Of a stretch of 64,000 nt of DNA, positions 1 to 9,676 are shown piece after piece (the first letter of the stretch is position 1; the number at the start of each line of letters is the position of its first letter). The translations under genes were made by a program, and so were the position numbers. The notes under the pieces were generated by a model, which had not been told where the DNA came from, did no database searches, and saw nothing but the letters and a program-made list of their open reading frames with translations. The stretch is from Gammaproteobacteria bacterium (lineage in GTDB: Bacteria; Pseudomonadota; Gammaproteobacteria; Pseudomonadales; Porticoccaceae): positions 248,001 through 312,000 of the forward strand of contig JAGPUW010000025.1 of assembly GCA_018069465.1 (NCBI GenBank), read 5' to 3'.

Positions 1-1629
1 CGGGGCAATTTTGCTGAGACCCGTGACGCGACAATCTCCGGTGACCTGGCGACCCGCTATGGCTCAATTGATGACGGCAGCAATAGTGCGGCAAAAGTAA
101 TCGCCGCCAACAATCAACACAAGCTCGCCATTCTCGCCTCTTTTGACGAGGGCAGTGATGCCGAAACCGGCGACGGTAAAACATTGCGCGACAGCGGCTA
201 CCAGCGCGAGCGCTACGACCTGAGTTACGGCTGGCAAAATGATGCCAGTGAAGCGGAAGTCAGCCTCGGAAAACTCGAAACCAGCAATACCGGCACCCCC
301 TCCCTGCCGATGGATATTATCGATATCGATACCGACATGGCCAACTTCAATGGTGCCACGCAACTCAATGGCGCCACCCTTCGCACGCGCATGGGCTATC
401 GCCACGTCTACCATTTGATGGACAACTTCTCCCTGCGCTCCAACAGCAACAACATGAGTTTCCGCGCAACCGAGGCTATTGGCCAGCAATTTACCTGGGG
501 CGCGAGCCTTGAATTCCCCATCGGCGACGACTCATTAACACTGGGCATCGACAGTGCTGAAACAATCCACGACGCGGTGATCACCAATCCCAACAACCCT
601 GCGTTTCGCGTGCAAAACTTTGCCGATGCCGAGCGCGATATTTATGGCTTTTTCAGCCAGTGGCGAGGTATGCGCGGCGACTGGGAATTGGAAGCCGGTG
701 TGCGCTATAACCACGTTGATATGGACAGCGGCGAAGTATCCGTCACTGGCGGCATGCCGGCTGGGGGCCAGCTAGCCAACGACTTCAACAACGCCAATCG
801 CGATCAGAATTTTGACAACATCGATATCGTCCTGAAAGCCAGTCGCCCCCTCAACGACAGCACCGATTTCAATATTGGCCTCGGCAGGAAGAACCGCGCG
901 CCGTCCTATCAGGAGCTCTATCTGTGGCTGCCCATGCAATCCACCGGTGGTCTCGCCGACGGGCGTACCTATATCGGCAACCTCGATCTCGACAGTGAGA
1001 CCAACCATGAAATCACCCTCGGCCTGGATTGGAGCGCCGGTGACTTCTACGCCAACGGGCAGATCTTTTTCCGCAAGGTCGATGACTTTATTCAGGGCAC
1101 GCCTTCCACCAATACAACAGCCAATATGCTGGCGATGATGATGGGCGGTCAGGCACCTCTGCAGTTCAATAATATCGACGCCGAACTCTATGGCCTCGAC
1201 GGTCGCTACGGCATGTTGGTAAACGACAACTGGCGGCTCGACGGTGTACTCAGCTATGTACGCGGTGAGGATACAGACAACAACGACAACCTCTATCGCC
1301 TTGCCCCCCTGAACAATCGACTGACGCTGACCTGGGAACAGGACAAGCTGAGCGCCAATCTGGAGTCCGTGCTCTACGCCAGCCAATCGAAAACCGCATC
1401 CTATAACGATGAACAGAAAAGCGCCGGCTATGGCTTGCTCAACTTCTACAGCCAATACCAGATCTCCTCAGATCTGCGCATCAATGCCGGCATCGAAAAC
1501 CTGCTCGACAAAGATTACGTCGACCACCTCACCGGCTACAACCGCAATGGCGATAGCGACATTGCCGTCGGTGATCGCTTACCGGGTCGTGGCCGCAATT
1601 TCTTTGTCAGTGTTGCCCTGTCTCTGTAA
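1..1629 (+). CDS. TonB-dependent receptor, probably the copper-receptor (OprC/NosA) type, 5' truncated by window
   Basis: The frame is open from base 1, so the signal peptide, TonB box and most of the plug lie outside the window; 542 residues remain. They show the alternating aromatic/polar strands of an outer-membrane beta-barrel and end in the closing strand FFVSVALSL with a C-terminal hydrophobic residue. The segments GTPSLPMDI and RAPSYQELYLWLP, followed by TGGLADGRTY, resemble the TonB-dependent copper receptor family (OprC of Pseudomonas, NosA), as I recall it. Copper as the ligand is therefore an inference; outer-membrane import is well supported. A redox-sensing two-component system follows on the same strand after a 150-bp gap, which could fit copper or respiration control. 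Confidence 0.8.
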   Translation, partial: RGNFAETRDATISGDLATRYGSIDDGSNSAAKVIAANNQHKLAILASFDEGSDAETGDGKTLRDSGYQRERYDLSYGWQNDASEAEVSLGKLETSNTGTPSLPMDIIDIDTDMANFNGATQLNGATLRTRMGYRHVYHLMDNFSLRSNSNNMSFRATEAIGQQFTWGASLEFPIGDDSLTLGIDSAETIHDAVITNPNNPAFRVQNFADAERDIYGFFSQWRGMRGDWELEAGVRYNHVDMDSGEVSVTGGMPAGGQLANDFNNANRDQNFDNIDIVLKASRPLNDSTDFNIGLGRKNRAPSYQELYLWLPMQSTGGLADGRTYIGNLDLDSETNHEITLGLDWSAGDFYANGQIFFRKVDDFIQGTPSTNTTANMLAMMMGGQAPLQFNNIDAELYGLDGRYGMLVNDNWRLDGVLSYVRGEDTDNNDNLYRLAPLNNRLTLTWEQDKLSANLESVLYASQSKTASYNDEQKSAGYGLLNFYSQYQISSDLRINAGIENLLDKDYVDHLTGYNRNGDSDIAVGDRLPGRGRNFFVSVALSL

Positions 1630-1779
1630 AACTGGCGAACCGATCAGCAGCAGCCCAGCAAGTTCCGGACTGCTGCTGACAGCTCACTCAAATAACGAAG
1701 ACTGCGTTTGGCCTCAGCAATTTGTTAGCATGGGTGGATCAACGACTCGCGATACATTTTTGCCTATGAACATCCACCT

Positions 1780-3072
1780 TTGAGCAAGTCCACGGCTAGT
1801 CAATCAACAGCCAGCAAGTCAAGGGGCAACATCTCCGCCGCCCGGCAAAACCTCCGCCGTCTGGCCAATATTCGCTACATCGCTCTCGTCGGCCAAATCC
1901 TTGCGCTCTATTATTTCACCCAGGTCTACCCCCTGGGTTTACCCATGGGCATCATTAGCGCTTTAGTGATCGCCTTTGCCTTCGTCAACGTGCTCACCCA
2001 ATGGCGTAGCCACTGGTCAAAAACGATTTCTGAAAAGGAGTTTGGCGCACACCTACTGCTCGATATCAGCGCCCTTACCGTGCTTCTCTATTTTAGCGGT
2101 GGCGCCACCAACCCGTTTATCTCCTACTATTTAGTCCCCATCAGCATCGCCGCCATTAGCTTGCCAATGGCGATGACCTGGGCCATTACCGGCCTGTCCA
2201 TCCTCGCCTACAGTATTCTGCTCATTTATTACCAGCCCTTTACGCAACCCACGCCCCACCACGGCAATACCGGCTTTAACCTCCACATTATCGGCATGTG
2301 GATTAACTTCGCCCTCAGCGCCGGGCTCATTACCTACTTTGTGGTGAGAATGGCTGCCGCCTTACGCACCCAGGAGGCGGAGTTGAGCGCTCAAAAAGAA
2401 GAGCAAATGCAGGATGAGCAGCTGCTCGCCATCGCCACTGTCGCCGCCAGTGCCGCCCACGAACTCGGCACACCGCTCAACACCATGAAGCTGATTATCG
2501 ACAATCTGGCTGAAGAAGTGGTCGACCCGGAACAACAGCAAGATGTCGCCACCCTCAATCAGCAAATCGCCCGCTGCCGTAAAACCCTGCAAAGCCTGGT
2601 CAATGCCGCGAGTATTATCGAAGAAGGTTCTAGCCCCGTTCCCGTCGCCGCTTATGTCGATGGCCTGCTCGACAACTGGATGCTGATCCGCCCCGATGTT
2701 AAGCCCGAAATAAACATCGCCAGCGACAGCCCCGTTATCAATGCCTGCTTTCATCCCGTCATCCAGCAATCCCTGCTCAACTTGCTCAATAACGCCGCCG
2801 AGGCCAGCCCCCAGCAGCTAGAAATTACTATCCACTGGGATACCGCCAGACTTTACATCGACATTCGCGATTACGGCCTCGGCCTAAGCCCCGAGCAAAT
2901 TGAAAAAATGGGTAAGCCCATCCCCAGTGACAAACCCGGTGGCCTCGGCCTCGGCCTCTTCCTCACCCACAGCAGCCTCAACCGTCACGGTGGCCGAGTG
3001 AGCCTGTTAAATGCCGAGGGTGGAGGGCTGCTGACCGCTGTCGTCCTGCCATTGAAGGCGGTATGTAGCTAA
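1780..3072 (+). CDS. regB: Redox-sensing histidine kinase, RegB/PrrB/RoxS family
   Basis: A 430-residue inner-membrane sensor kinase. About six hydrophobic segments fill the first 200 residues. Residues 107-113 (GGATNPF) match the quinone-binding loop of RegB. The H-box HELGTPL puts the phospho-acceptor at His227, and the redox-active cysteine equivalent lies in RCRKTL at Cys266; RegB has His225 and Cys265, so spacing is nearly identical. The ATPase domain follows, with an N-box around LLNLLNNAAEA and a G-box GGLGLGLF. In this family the kinase responds to the quinone pool and thiol state. The TTG start is the first available and has no good ribosome binding site, so the exact start is uncertain. 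Its stop overlaps the regA start (TAATG). Confidence 0.9.
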   Translation: MSKSTASQSTASKSRGNISAARQNLRRLANIRYIALVGQILALYYFTQVYPLGLPMGIISALVIAFAFVNVLTQWRSHWSKTISEKEFGAHLLLDISALTVLLYFSGGATNPFISYYLVPISIAAISLPMAMTWAITGLSILAYSILLIYYQPFTQPTPHHGNTGFNLHIIGMWINFALSAGLITYFVVRMAAALRTQEAELSAQKEEQMQDEQLLAIATVAASAAHELGTPLNTMKLIIDNLAEEVVDPEQQQDVATLNQQIARCRKTLQSLVNAASIIEEGSSPVPVAAYVDGLLDNWMLIRPDVKPEINIASDSPVINACFHPVIQQSLLNLLNNAAEASPQQLEITIHWDTARLYIDIRDYGLGLSPEQIEKMGKPIPSDKPGGLGLGLFLTHSSLNRHGGRVSLLNAEGGGLLTAVVLPLKAVCS

Positions 3073-3623
3073 TGAACGACAGTCCCACAATGAGTGAACA
3101 AAGCTATCTCATCGTCGATGATGACGAAATTTTTGCCGACACCCTGGCCCGCAGCCTGCACCGTCGCGGGCCGACCTGTTACGTGGCCAACGACGAAGTA
3201 CGCGCTGTCGAGCTCTGTAAACTACATCGCCCCAAGCGCGCCATTGTCGATTTAAAACTGGTCAATTATTCCGGGCTGCACTTAATCGAACAACTAAAGG
3301 CCATTGATAAAAATATCAAAATTGTCGTTTTAACCGGCTATTCAAGTATCCCCACCGCCGTTGAAGCCATCAAACTCGGCGCCAATAACTACCTCTGCAA
3401 GCCCGCCGGGCTGAGTGATATTTTGTCCGCTTTTGATGACAATGAAGGCAATGCCGACTCCCCCCTCGCCGAGCAGCCGCCCTCCGTCAACCGCCTGGAA
3501 TGGGAACACATACAACGTGTTCTAGGGGAAAACGACGGCAATATATCCGCCACTGCCCGGGCTCTGGGCATGCACCGGCGCACCCTGCAAAGGAAGTTGC
3601 AGAAGCGCCCCATGCAGCAATGA
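3072..3623 (+). CDS. regA: Response regulator, RegA/PrrA/RoxR family
   Basis: A 183-residue partner of the upstream kinase, translationally coupled through a 1-bp stop/start overlap. The receiver domain has the acidic pocket VDDDE, phospho-acceptor Asp60 in IVDLKL, the Thr in VVLTGY and the conserved Lys in LCKPAG. A short proline-containing linker leads to a Fis-type helix-turn-helix at the C-terminus (GNISATARALGMHRRTLQRKL), which is the RegA hallmark. Homologues globally control respiration, terminal oxidases and carbon/nitrogen functions in response to redox state. An internal ATG at codon 7 could also be used. Confidence 0.92.
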   Translation: MNDSPTMSEQSYLIVDDDEIFADTLARSLHRRGPTCYVANDEVRAVELCKLHRPKRAIVDLKLVNYSGLHLIEQLKAIDKNIKIVVLTGYSSIPTAVEAIKLGANNYLCKPAGLSDILSAFDDNEGNADSPLAEQPPSVNRLEWEHIQRVLGENDGNISATARALGMHRRTLQRKLQKRPMQQ

Positions 3624-3841
3624 GCGCAGACACGCTATGCCGGACACACTATGCACAACGCGGCTGAGAATGTTAATGTGAAACAAAGGCGCACTGATTG
3701 AAGTAAAAATCGCCAACGATAACGATAATAACGTAAAAAAATAGTGTGAAAACTGGCCCCGCCCCGTCTTCAAGTCCGCAGGGATAGCGCTACAAAAAAC
3801 TAAAATATTAAAAAAATTTAAACGATAATAAGGAAGTAAAT

Positions 3842-5047
3842 ATGACAAAACGAATGCTAGATGGCTTTAAAGTCATCGACTTTACTCATGTTGTTGCCGG
3901 CCCTCACGCCACTAAAATTCTTGCCGAACACGGCGCCGAAGTGATAAAAATTGAGCCCTTGTCCGGAGAGCTCGCACGCACCTTGCCCATGCAGCGCGAA
4001 GGTCGCAGTGCTTATTTTATTCAGCACAATATCGGCAAAAAAAACATGGCGGTCAATATCGCCACCGAAGAAGGCAAGGCAATCTGCTACGACTTAATTA
4101 AAGATGCCGATGTGGTCATCGAAAATTTTTCTCCCGGCGTGATGAAGCAACACAAGATGGACTGGGACACCCTGAAAGCCATCAACCCGGGCCTGGTGAT
4201 GTGTTCAATCTCCTGCTTCGGCCAGGATGGGCCACTCTCCCACCTGCCCGGTTTCGACTGGATAGGCCAATCTTATGCCGGCATCATCGACCTGCTGGGC
4301 AAGAAAGATGAGACCCCCGTATTCGGCGACTTCGCCTTTGGCGACATTGCCACCGGTGCCCATGCCTACGGCGCAATCGTCACCGCATTAATGCATCGAC
4401 TGCGCGGCGGCAAGGGCCAATACATCGACATTTCACTGATTGAAGTTTTATTCAGCTTCCACGAATTAAGCGTCCAGCTCTACGACACCACCGGCGGCCA
4501 AATGCTCGCCACACGTGCTGGCCCCGACCATCATCTACTGGCACCGGCCGGCATTTTCAAATGTAAAGATCGCTATATATTCCTGGTTGGCCTCAACCAG
4601 TGGGCGGGCTTATGCAAAGCCATAGGTCGCGATGACTGGATCAGTGACCCGCGCTTTAAAAACCCCGGCGATACCGGGAAATACCGGGAAGAAATCAATG
4701 GCGCTATTCAAGGCTGGCTAGATTCTCAGGAGAGCGTCGAAAAAGCCATCGCACATCTCGAAGCACATAAAGTAGCCTGTGCGCCCATCCTCAACATTCC
4801 AGAATTTATGGAACACCCCCACGTCAAGGCACGGGGCTGTGTCAGAACTATTAAAGATGATGTCTTTGGTGAGCTGCATATCCCCCGCACCCCGCTGCGC
4901 TTTTCTGAGTTCCCCGAACCACCCGATCTAAGAGCGGGCACACTCGGACAACACAACCACGAAATCCTCCGCGAGCAGCTGGGTTATAGCGAACAGCAAA
5001 TAAGCGATCTTGAAACTGCTGGCGTTATCAAGTCAAAAGCCATTTAA
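3842..5047 (+). CDS. Family III CoA-transferase (CaiB/BaiF)
   Basis: A 401-residue enzyme that moves CoA between carboxylic acids. It begins MTKRMLDGFKVIDFTHVVAGP with the family glycine/proline turn, followed by EVIKIEPL and a catalytic-type Asp in the FGDFAFGD region. It is preceded by a strong AAGGAAG ribosome binding site 7 bases from the ATG. The length is typical of the family (about 400). The substrate cannot be read from sequence. The neighbours on the opposite strand, a crotonase and an OYE-like reductase, suggest catabolism of an unusual acid. The gene stands alone in its transcript and ends at a strong hairpin. Confidence 0.88.
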   Translation: MTKRMLDGFKVIDFTHVVAGPHATKILAEHGAEVIKIEPLSGELARTLPMQREGRSAYFIQHNIGKKNMAVNIATEEGKAICYDLIKDADVVIENFSPGVMKQHKMDWDTLKAINPGLVMCSISCFGQDGPLSHLPGFDWIGQSYAGIIDLLGKKDETPVFGDFAFGDIATGAHAYGAIVTALMHRLRGGKGQYIDISLIEVLFSFHELSVQLYDTTGGQMLATRAGPDHHLLAPAGIFKCKDRYIFLVGLNQWAGLCKAIGRDDWISDPRFKNPGDTGKYREEINGAIQGWLDSQESVEKAIAHLEAHKVACAPILNIPEFMEHPHVKARGCVRTIKDDVFGELHIPRTPLRFSEFPEPPDLRAGTLGQHNHEILREQLGYSEQQISDLETAGVIKSKAI

Positions 5048-5055
5048 GTTGACTG

Positions 5056-5082
5056 CGCTAGTGCACCGGGTGTGCACTAGCG
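5056..5082. terminator. Hairpin between convergent genes
   Basis: A perfect 11-bp inverted repeat, CGCTAGTGCAC and its complement, encloses a 5-base loop between the convergent CoA-transferase and crotonase genes. There is no long T-run, so termination is inferred from position. The arm shares the GCGCTAGT core of the palindrome at 7330-7351. Confidence 0.5.
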
Positions 5083-5149
5083 TGGTTTGTAGAAATAAGA
5101 AAAGTCTGAGAGAGCCATTGCTGGCTCACCTCTCATCTAAGGGCAATCA

Positions 5150-5977
5150 CTAGCCCTGATCACTATCCTTGGCCTCGCGCTCCAAACTCGCCCAATCAAA
5201 TAAAGGCTTTTCTTTATTAAGGAAGCGGTCAATGGCATCGCGGTGATAGTCGGTATCAAAACACACGGCCTGCCCATAGGCTTCCAGCTCGGAGATAGTG
5301 CGATGGTCGCTATGAAAAGACTGATTGAGAATATTTTTGGTAATGCCGATTGACGTGGTGGAGGCATTGCGGAAGCGGCTAGCAAAGGCAAAGGCGTGGT
5401 CAAACAACTTATCCTCAGCAACCACATCTGTCACCAAACCCAGGGCCTGCATTTCATCGGGCTTGAGTATTTTCCCGGTATAAAGCAATTCACGGGCTTT
5501 TTGCAGGCCGACTAAACGGGGCAACAGGAAGAGGCAACCCATATCGGGGATTAAACCGGTGCGTACAAATATCCCGGAGCAGCGTGCCCGAGGTGTACAA
5601 AAAATAAAATCACAGGCCAGCATAATGCTAAAGCCCGCCCCCATGGCGGCACCATCGACAGCCCCAATGACGGGTACTTCGAGATTGACGAATTCATCAA
5701 GCCAAATATGTGAGCGCCGCACCCGCTCGCGGCGGGCCGTTGGCTCTGGCGCCATTTCCTGAAAAGATTTGATATCGCCACCTGCACAAAAGTTGCCGCC
5801 GTTGCCGGTGACGACCAGCGCTTTGATGTTCATCTTTTCGCGAATTTCAAGCATCACCTGGGTAATGCCGAGGCGAATATCAGTATTTAAAGCGTTGCGT
5901 GCCTCTGGTCGATTAAAAGTCAAAATGCCAATTTCATCTTTTATTTCGTAGCAGATATCGCCCGTTAAATCAGTCAT
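5150..5977 (-). CDS. Enoyl-CoA hydratase/isomerase family protein (crotonase fold)
   Basis: A 275-residue crotonase-fold enzyme. It has the first oxyanion-hole segment NGGNFCAGGDIKSF, the second loop around GAAMGAGFSIMLACD and the helix RTGLIPDMGCLFLLPRLVG. Members hydrate or isomerise acyl-CoA intermediates in the cytoplasm. It lies 45 bp downstream of the OYE-like reductase on the same strand, so the two are probably co-transcribed. The substrate is unknown. Length is normal for the family. Confidence 0.88.
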   Translation of the reverse strand: MTDLTGDICYEIKDEIGILTFNRPEARNALNTDIRLGITQVMLEIREKMNIKALVVTGNGGNFCAGGDIKSFQEMAPEPTARRERVRRSHIWLDEFVNLEVPVIGAVDGAAMGAGFSIMLACDFIFCTPRARCSGIFVRTGLIPDMGCLFLLPRLVGLQKARELLYTGKILKPDEMQALGLVTDVVAEDKLFDHAFAFASRFRNASTTSIGITKNILNQSFHSDHRTISELEAYGQAVCFDTDYHRDAIDRFLNKEKPLFDWASLEREAKDSDQG

Positions 5978-6022
5978 TATTCCACCTGTTTATTTGTTTT
6001 TGGTCCCTTTCACGAGAGTTTT

Positions 6023-7309
6023 CTATTTATGTTTACGACGCATTTGCTTCACCATGCCGCCGCCAAAAAACTTCAGCATGCCCGACACTGCGCTCATATC
6101 CCAATCGACATTGAGGCCTTTGCCCATGCGCTCAATTTGCACGCAGTGCCAGCCGACATCGGCAAAACTGTTTAAATGGCGAATGCGTTTATTGTCACTG
6201 CTGGGGCTAAAGGTTTTTGTACCAAGGGATAAATCGTGGTCGGCAATACGCGCACGCTCAAAGGTACCGTTGAGGATAGCATTTGACAATTCCGGTTCTG
6301 CCGACAGGGGGCGACCTAAACCAACGAGATTAGTCACGCCACTTGCCACCGCTTCCTCCATGCCCTCCAGGGTACGGAAGCCACCGGAAACCATTAAGGG
6401 TACGGCGGACATGTCGCGAATTTTTTTAGCCATATCGAGGAAGTAAGCCTCTCGCCTGGCCGATGCGGCCGAGATGACTTTATCACCACCGGCAGTGGTG
6501 CCACCGGCCTCATCAAGCAGGGCCATGTGCTCGTAGGTGCCGCCAGATAGCTCGATTAAATCGACCCCCTCTTGCTCCAGCCAACTAATAACGGTGCGCG
6601 AATCCTCTTCTGAGAAAGCGCCTTTCTGAAAATCAGAGGAGTTTAATTTAACGCTAATGGGGAAGTCTGGCCCCACTGCAGCACGGGTAGCACGCACACT
6701 TTCCAGTAATAAACGGGCGCGATTTTCGAGACTACCCCCCCACTGGTCGCTACGTTTATTGACCAGCGGTGAAAGAAATTCGCTAATTAAATAACCGTGG
6801 GCCGCGTGTAATTGAACACCGGTAAAACCGGCCTTTTTGGCGATAGCCGAAACCCGCGCAAAGCGCTCAATGATGCCGTAAATTTCCGCCTCACGCAGAG
6901 CCCGCGGCTTGGCGTGAACCCATAGCATATCGACCTTAACCTCGGACGGCGCCAGTGGCTCGCGAGTAATATAAGCGGGCGACTGTCGCCCTGGGTGGCT
7001 AATCTGCATCCACAGCTGAGTATCGTTTTTAGTGCCCGCCGCCGCCCATTGTTTGAGCAGGTCTAGATTGTCTTCGTTTTCAATCACGACATTGCCGGGG
7101 CGCTCAAGAAAGCGATGATCAATCATCACATTACCCGTAACTGACAAGCCCGTGCCGCCCAAAGCCCAGCGCTCGTAGAGTCGGCACAGTTCCTCAGAGG
7201 GTCTGTCCCAACGGTCGGCAAGGCCTTCCGTCATCGGCGCCTTGCCAATGCGGTTTTTAATGACGACCCCACAGGGCAGCGTAAACGGTTGAGAAAGAAT
7301 ACTACTCAT
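6023..7309 (-). CDS. NADH:flavin oxidoreductase, Old Yellow Enzyme-like
   Basis: A 428-residue FMN-dependent TIM-barrel enzyme. Features include the N-terminal LPCGVVIKNRIGKAPMTEG, the active-site pair in GVQLHAAHGYLISEFLSPLVNKRSDQWGG (HxxH, Tyr, then RxDxWGG), and the FMN phosphate-binding region near VSGGFRT and GLGRPL. It lacks the second NADH/FeS domain of 2,4-dienoyl-CoA reductase, so it is the short single-barrel type. The C-terminal extension ends in a basic segment (KQMRRKHK). It reduces activated C=C bonds; the crotonase downstream suggests action on an unsaturated acid or its CoA ester. Confidence 0.87.
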   Translation of the reverse strand: MSSILSQPFTLPCGVVIKNRIGKAPMTEGLADRWDRPSEELCRLYERWALGGTGLSVTGNVMIDHRFLERPGNVVIENEDNLDLLKQWAAAGTKNDTQLWMQISHPGRQSPAYITREPLAPSEVKVDMLWVHAKPRALREAEIYGIIERFARVSAIAKKAGFTGVQLHAAHGYLISEFLSPLVNKRSDQWGGSLENRARLLLESVRATRAAVGPDFPISVKLNSSDFQKGAFSEEDSRTVISWLEQEGVDLIELSGGTYEHMALLDEAGGTTAGGDKVISAASARREAYFLDMAKKIRDMSAVPLMVSGGFRTLEGMEEAVASGVTNLVGLGRPLSAEPELSNAILNGTFERARIADHDLSLGTKTFSPSSDNKRIRHLNSFADVGWHCVQIERMGKGLNVDWDMSAVSGMLKFFGGGMVKQMRRKHK

Positions 7310-7329
7310 ATCAATGCCTTATTGTTATC

Positions 7330-7351
7330 GGCGCTAGTCGCGACTAGCGCC
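7330..7351. repeat. 22-bp perfect palindrome
   Basis: GGCGCTAGTCG followed directly by its complement, in the 85-bp gap between nadA and the OYE-like gene. It could be a terminator stem for nadA, an operator or a REP-like element. It shares its core with the hairpin at 5056-5082. Confidence 0.6.
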
Positions 7352-7394
7352 ATTATTGGAAATCAAGGGCGCTAGCATCGCCCGTGGCCGCCCT

Positions 7395-8474
7395 TTAAGA
7401 GCGAGCTAATTGCGCCTCACGAAAGTCGAGCATGCGCTGCAGCGGTAGCATGGCTTTCACACCGAGGCCTGGATCGACATGCATTTCATTGCTACCTTGC
7501 TCAAGGCTTTGCGCAAGGTTTTTTAAATGATTCATTGCCATCCACGGGCAGTTGGCACAGCTGCGACACGTTGCACCGTGACCCGCAGTGGGCGCGATAA
7601 TTAATTCTTTATCGGGTGCCGACTGCTGCATTTTATAAAAAATGCCCGCATCAGTCGCGACGATCATTTGCGGGTTGGGCAGGGTTTTCGCCGCTTCGAT
7701 CAGTTGCGAGGTAGAACCAACGGCATCGGCCATGGCGATCACGGACTCGGGTGATTCGGGGTGGACTAAAATCGCCGCATCCGGATACACCTGTTTTAAA
7801 TCGAGCAGGCCGCGCACTTTAAACTCTTCGTGAACAATGCAGCTGCCGTCCCACAGTAATACATCGGCCCCGGTCTGCTTTTGCACGTAGCGCCCCAAAT
7901 GTTGATCGGGAGCCCAGAGAATTTTCTCGCCTTCGCTGTCGAGGTGTTCAACCACGTCGAGGGCAATACTGGAGGTCACCACCCAGTCGGCCCGCGCCTT
8001 AACAGCCGCCGAGGTATTGGCGTAAACCACCACGGTACGGTCGGGATGCTGGTCGCAAAAGGCGCTGAATTCGTCGATTGGGCAGCCGATGTCGAGGGAA
8101 CAGGTCGCCTCCAGCGTCGGCATCAGCACCGTTTTTTCGGGCGTGAGTATTTTTGCCGTTTCCCCCATAAATTTGACCCCGGCAACCATCAAGGTTGATG
8201 CGGGGTGGTCCCTGCCAAAACGCGCCATTTCCAGCGAGTCGGAAACGATGCCTCCGGTTTCCTCCGCCAGGGCCTGAATAGCGGGGTCGGTGTAGTAGTG
8301 GGCGACAATGACAGCGTCGCGCTCCACTAGCAGGGCTTTGATTTTTTCGCGGTAAAACGCCTGCTCAGCAGCCGACTCCTCGGGCTCAAGCTGGACACGG
8401 TCGAGATGGCGCTCGACTAATTCGCGGAAATGGGGGTTTTCGTCAACGGAAATACGTGTTGGGGCATTCATCAT
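7395..8474 (-). CDS. nadA: Quinolinate synthase A
   Basis: A 359-residue [4Fe-4S] enzyme that condenses iminoaspartate with dihydroxyacetone phosphate in de novo NAD synthesis. It shows [16 protein letters not shown] near the N-terminus, the cluster cysteine in [11 protein letters not shown], a conserved SxE/HPE motif ([10 protein letters not shown]), and the C-terminal [18 protein letters not shown] with the last cluster ligands. Length is that of the E. coli-type enzyme. Two adjacent ATGs are possible starts (8474 and 8471). No nadB or nadC is in the window. Confidence 0.96.
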   Translation of the reverse strand: MMNAPTRISVDENPHFRELVERHLDRVQLEPEESAAEQAFYREKIKALLVERDAVIVAHYYTDPAIQALAEETGGIVSDSLEMARFGRDHPASTLMVAGVKFMGETAKILTPEKTVLMPTLEATCSLDIGCPIDEFSAFCDQHPDRTVVVYANTSAAVKARADWVVTSSIALDVVEHLDSEGEKILWAPDQHLGRYVQKQTGADVLLWDGSCIVHEEFKVRGLLDLKQVYPDAAILVHPESPESVIAMADAVGSTSQLIEAAKTLPNPQMIVATDAGIFYKMQQSAPDKELIIAPTAGHGATCRSCANCPWMAMNHLKNLAQSLEQGSNEMHVDPGLGVKAMLPLQRMLDFREAQLARS

Positions 8475-8592
8475 TTTCGGGCGTTCATTATTAAGAGGGC
8501 TGTTACAGCGGAATAGTTAGTACCCTAAAATTTTAACACAGACGATGGGCTAAACAGATATGCAGCAGCTGATTCAAACAGACTGAAACAAC

Positions 8593-8622
8593 AAAGCCCC
8601 AGAGTTTCACCTCTGAGGCTTT
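8593..8622 (-). terminator. Rho-independent terminator of the LLM oxidoreductase gene
   Basis: A 12-bp stem (AAAGCCCCAGAG pairing with CTCTGAGGCTTT, one G-T pair) and a 6-base loop. On the minus strand a T-rich stretch follows. It lies 57 bp past the stop of the LLM gene. Confidence 0.7.
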
Positions 8623-8678
8623 GCAGGTATGGCTTTATAACGGTAGCAGAATAGCTGGGCAGCCAGGGTCTTGAGATC

Positions 8679-9542
8679 TTAAACCTTGGCCAGTACCGAC
8701 TCGGCAAACTCGTTGAGCCCGCGCTTTATGCCCTCGGCATCGTAGGCCGGCGGATTGATCATCAACCGCGAGGCGCCGATATCTTCGTACTGGCGCACTC
8801 TACCCGGGTCGAGTGCCCCCGCCGCTGTGGTCAGTTCAATTTCGCTGGGGTCGCGGCCAATTTTTGCACACTCGTCACGCATCGCATCGAGCAGACCGGG
8901 CAGCGTTTTCAGGCTGCCTGAAGCGGGATAAAAACCATCGCCAACGCGAGCGGCACGCCGCGCTGCGCCCTCGACATTGCCACCGACGATAATCGGCACA
9001 CCGGGTTTTTGCACCGGCTTGGGATTGGAGTGCAGGGGTTCCCAGTTGAAATATTTGCCATTGAAGGCCTCTGGCTCATCGCGCCACAGTGAGCGTATGG
9101 CCTGCACCGATTCTTCCGTGCGCGCCGCGCGCTCTTTAAAGGGCACGCCGACAACTTCCATTTCTTCTTTCAGCCAGCCGATACCAATACCCATCATCGC
9201 CCGCCCCCGCGACAGCACGTCGAGGGATGCCCACTCTTTGGCCACATAGAGAGGATTGCGCTGGGGCAAAATCATAATGCCGGTGGCCAGACGAATGTTT
9301 TTAGTCATGCCAGCCGCGTATGAAAGCGCCACAATGGGGTCGGGAATCGCCGATTTTTCACCACCGGGAAAGCGGCCATCTTTGTTGTAGGGATATTTTG
9401 ATTGAAAGCCAACGGGCAGCACAACGTGTTCGACCGCCCAGATCGATTCCATACCGATCTCTTCGGCAGTGGTCACCAGGGTTTCAAATAAATCGGGGTC
9501 GGCCAGGGGGCCAGCAGTGGCAAAGGCAAGTCCAAATTTCAC
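8679..9542 (-). CDS. LLM-class flavin-dependent oxidoreductase (TIGR03619-like)
   Basis: A 287-residue luciferase-like monooxygenase-fold protein, related to F420-dependent family members. The fold is seen in GLAFATAGPLAD, ESIWAVEHVVLP, RLATGIMILPQRNP and GRAMMGIGIGWLKEE. I chose the GTG start at 9542 because AAGGAG lies 6 bases upstream; the longer frame beginning at 9581 reads through that ribosome binding site. Whether it uses FMN or F420 cannot be read from the sequence. It stands alone, divergent from the GTPase gene. Confidence 0.85.
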   Translation of the reverse strand: MKFGLAFATAGPLADPDLFETLVTTAEEIGMESIWAVEHVVLPVGFQSKYPYNKDGRFPGGEKSAIPDPIVALSYAAGMTKNIRLATGIMILPQRNPLYVAKEWASLDVLSRGRAMMGIGIGWLKEEMEVVGVPFKERAARTEESVQAIRSLWRDEPEAFNGKYFNWEPLHSNPKPVQKPGVPIIVGGNVEGAARRAARVGDGFYPASGSLKTLPGLLDAMRDECAKIGRDPSEIELTTAAGALDPGRVRQYEDIGASRLMINPPAYDAEGIKRGLNEFAESVLAKV

Positions 9543-9676
9543 AGGGGTTCTCCTTAATGGCATCAATATTTTTGTTAGCAATAGAGACTAACAGGCTTGT
9601 TATAATCACTCCAGCCAATAAAACTTCACCGCCATAGCCACGGCTGGCACTCACCTTTGAAAGCGACAGGTTGCAC

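Noticed and set aside
772-1455. 227-aa minus-strand frame
   Set aside because: Shadow of the TonB receptor; hydrophobic valine/glycine-rich composition comes from the complementary GC-rich codons.
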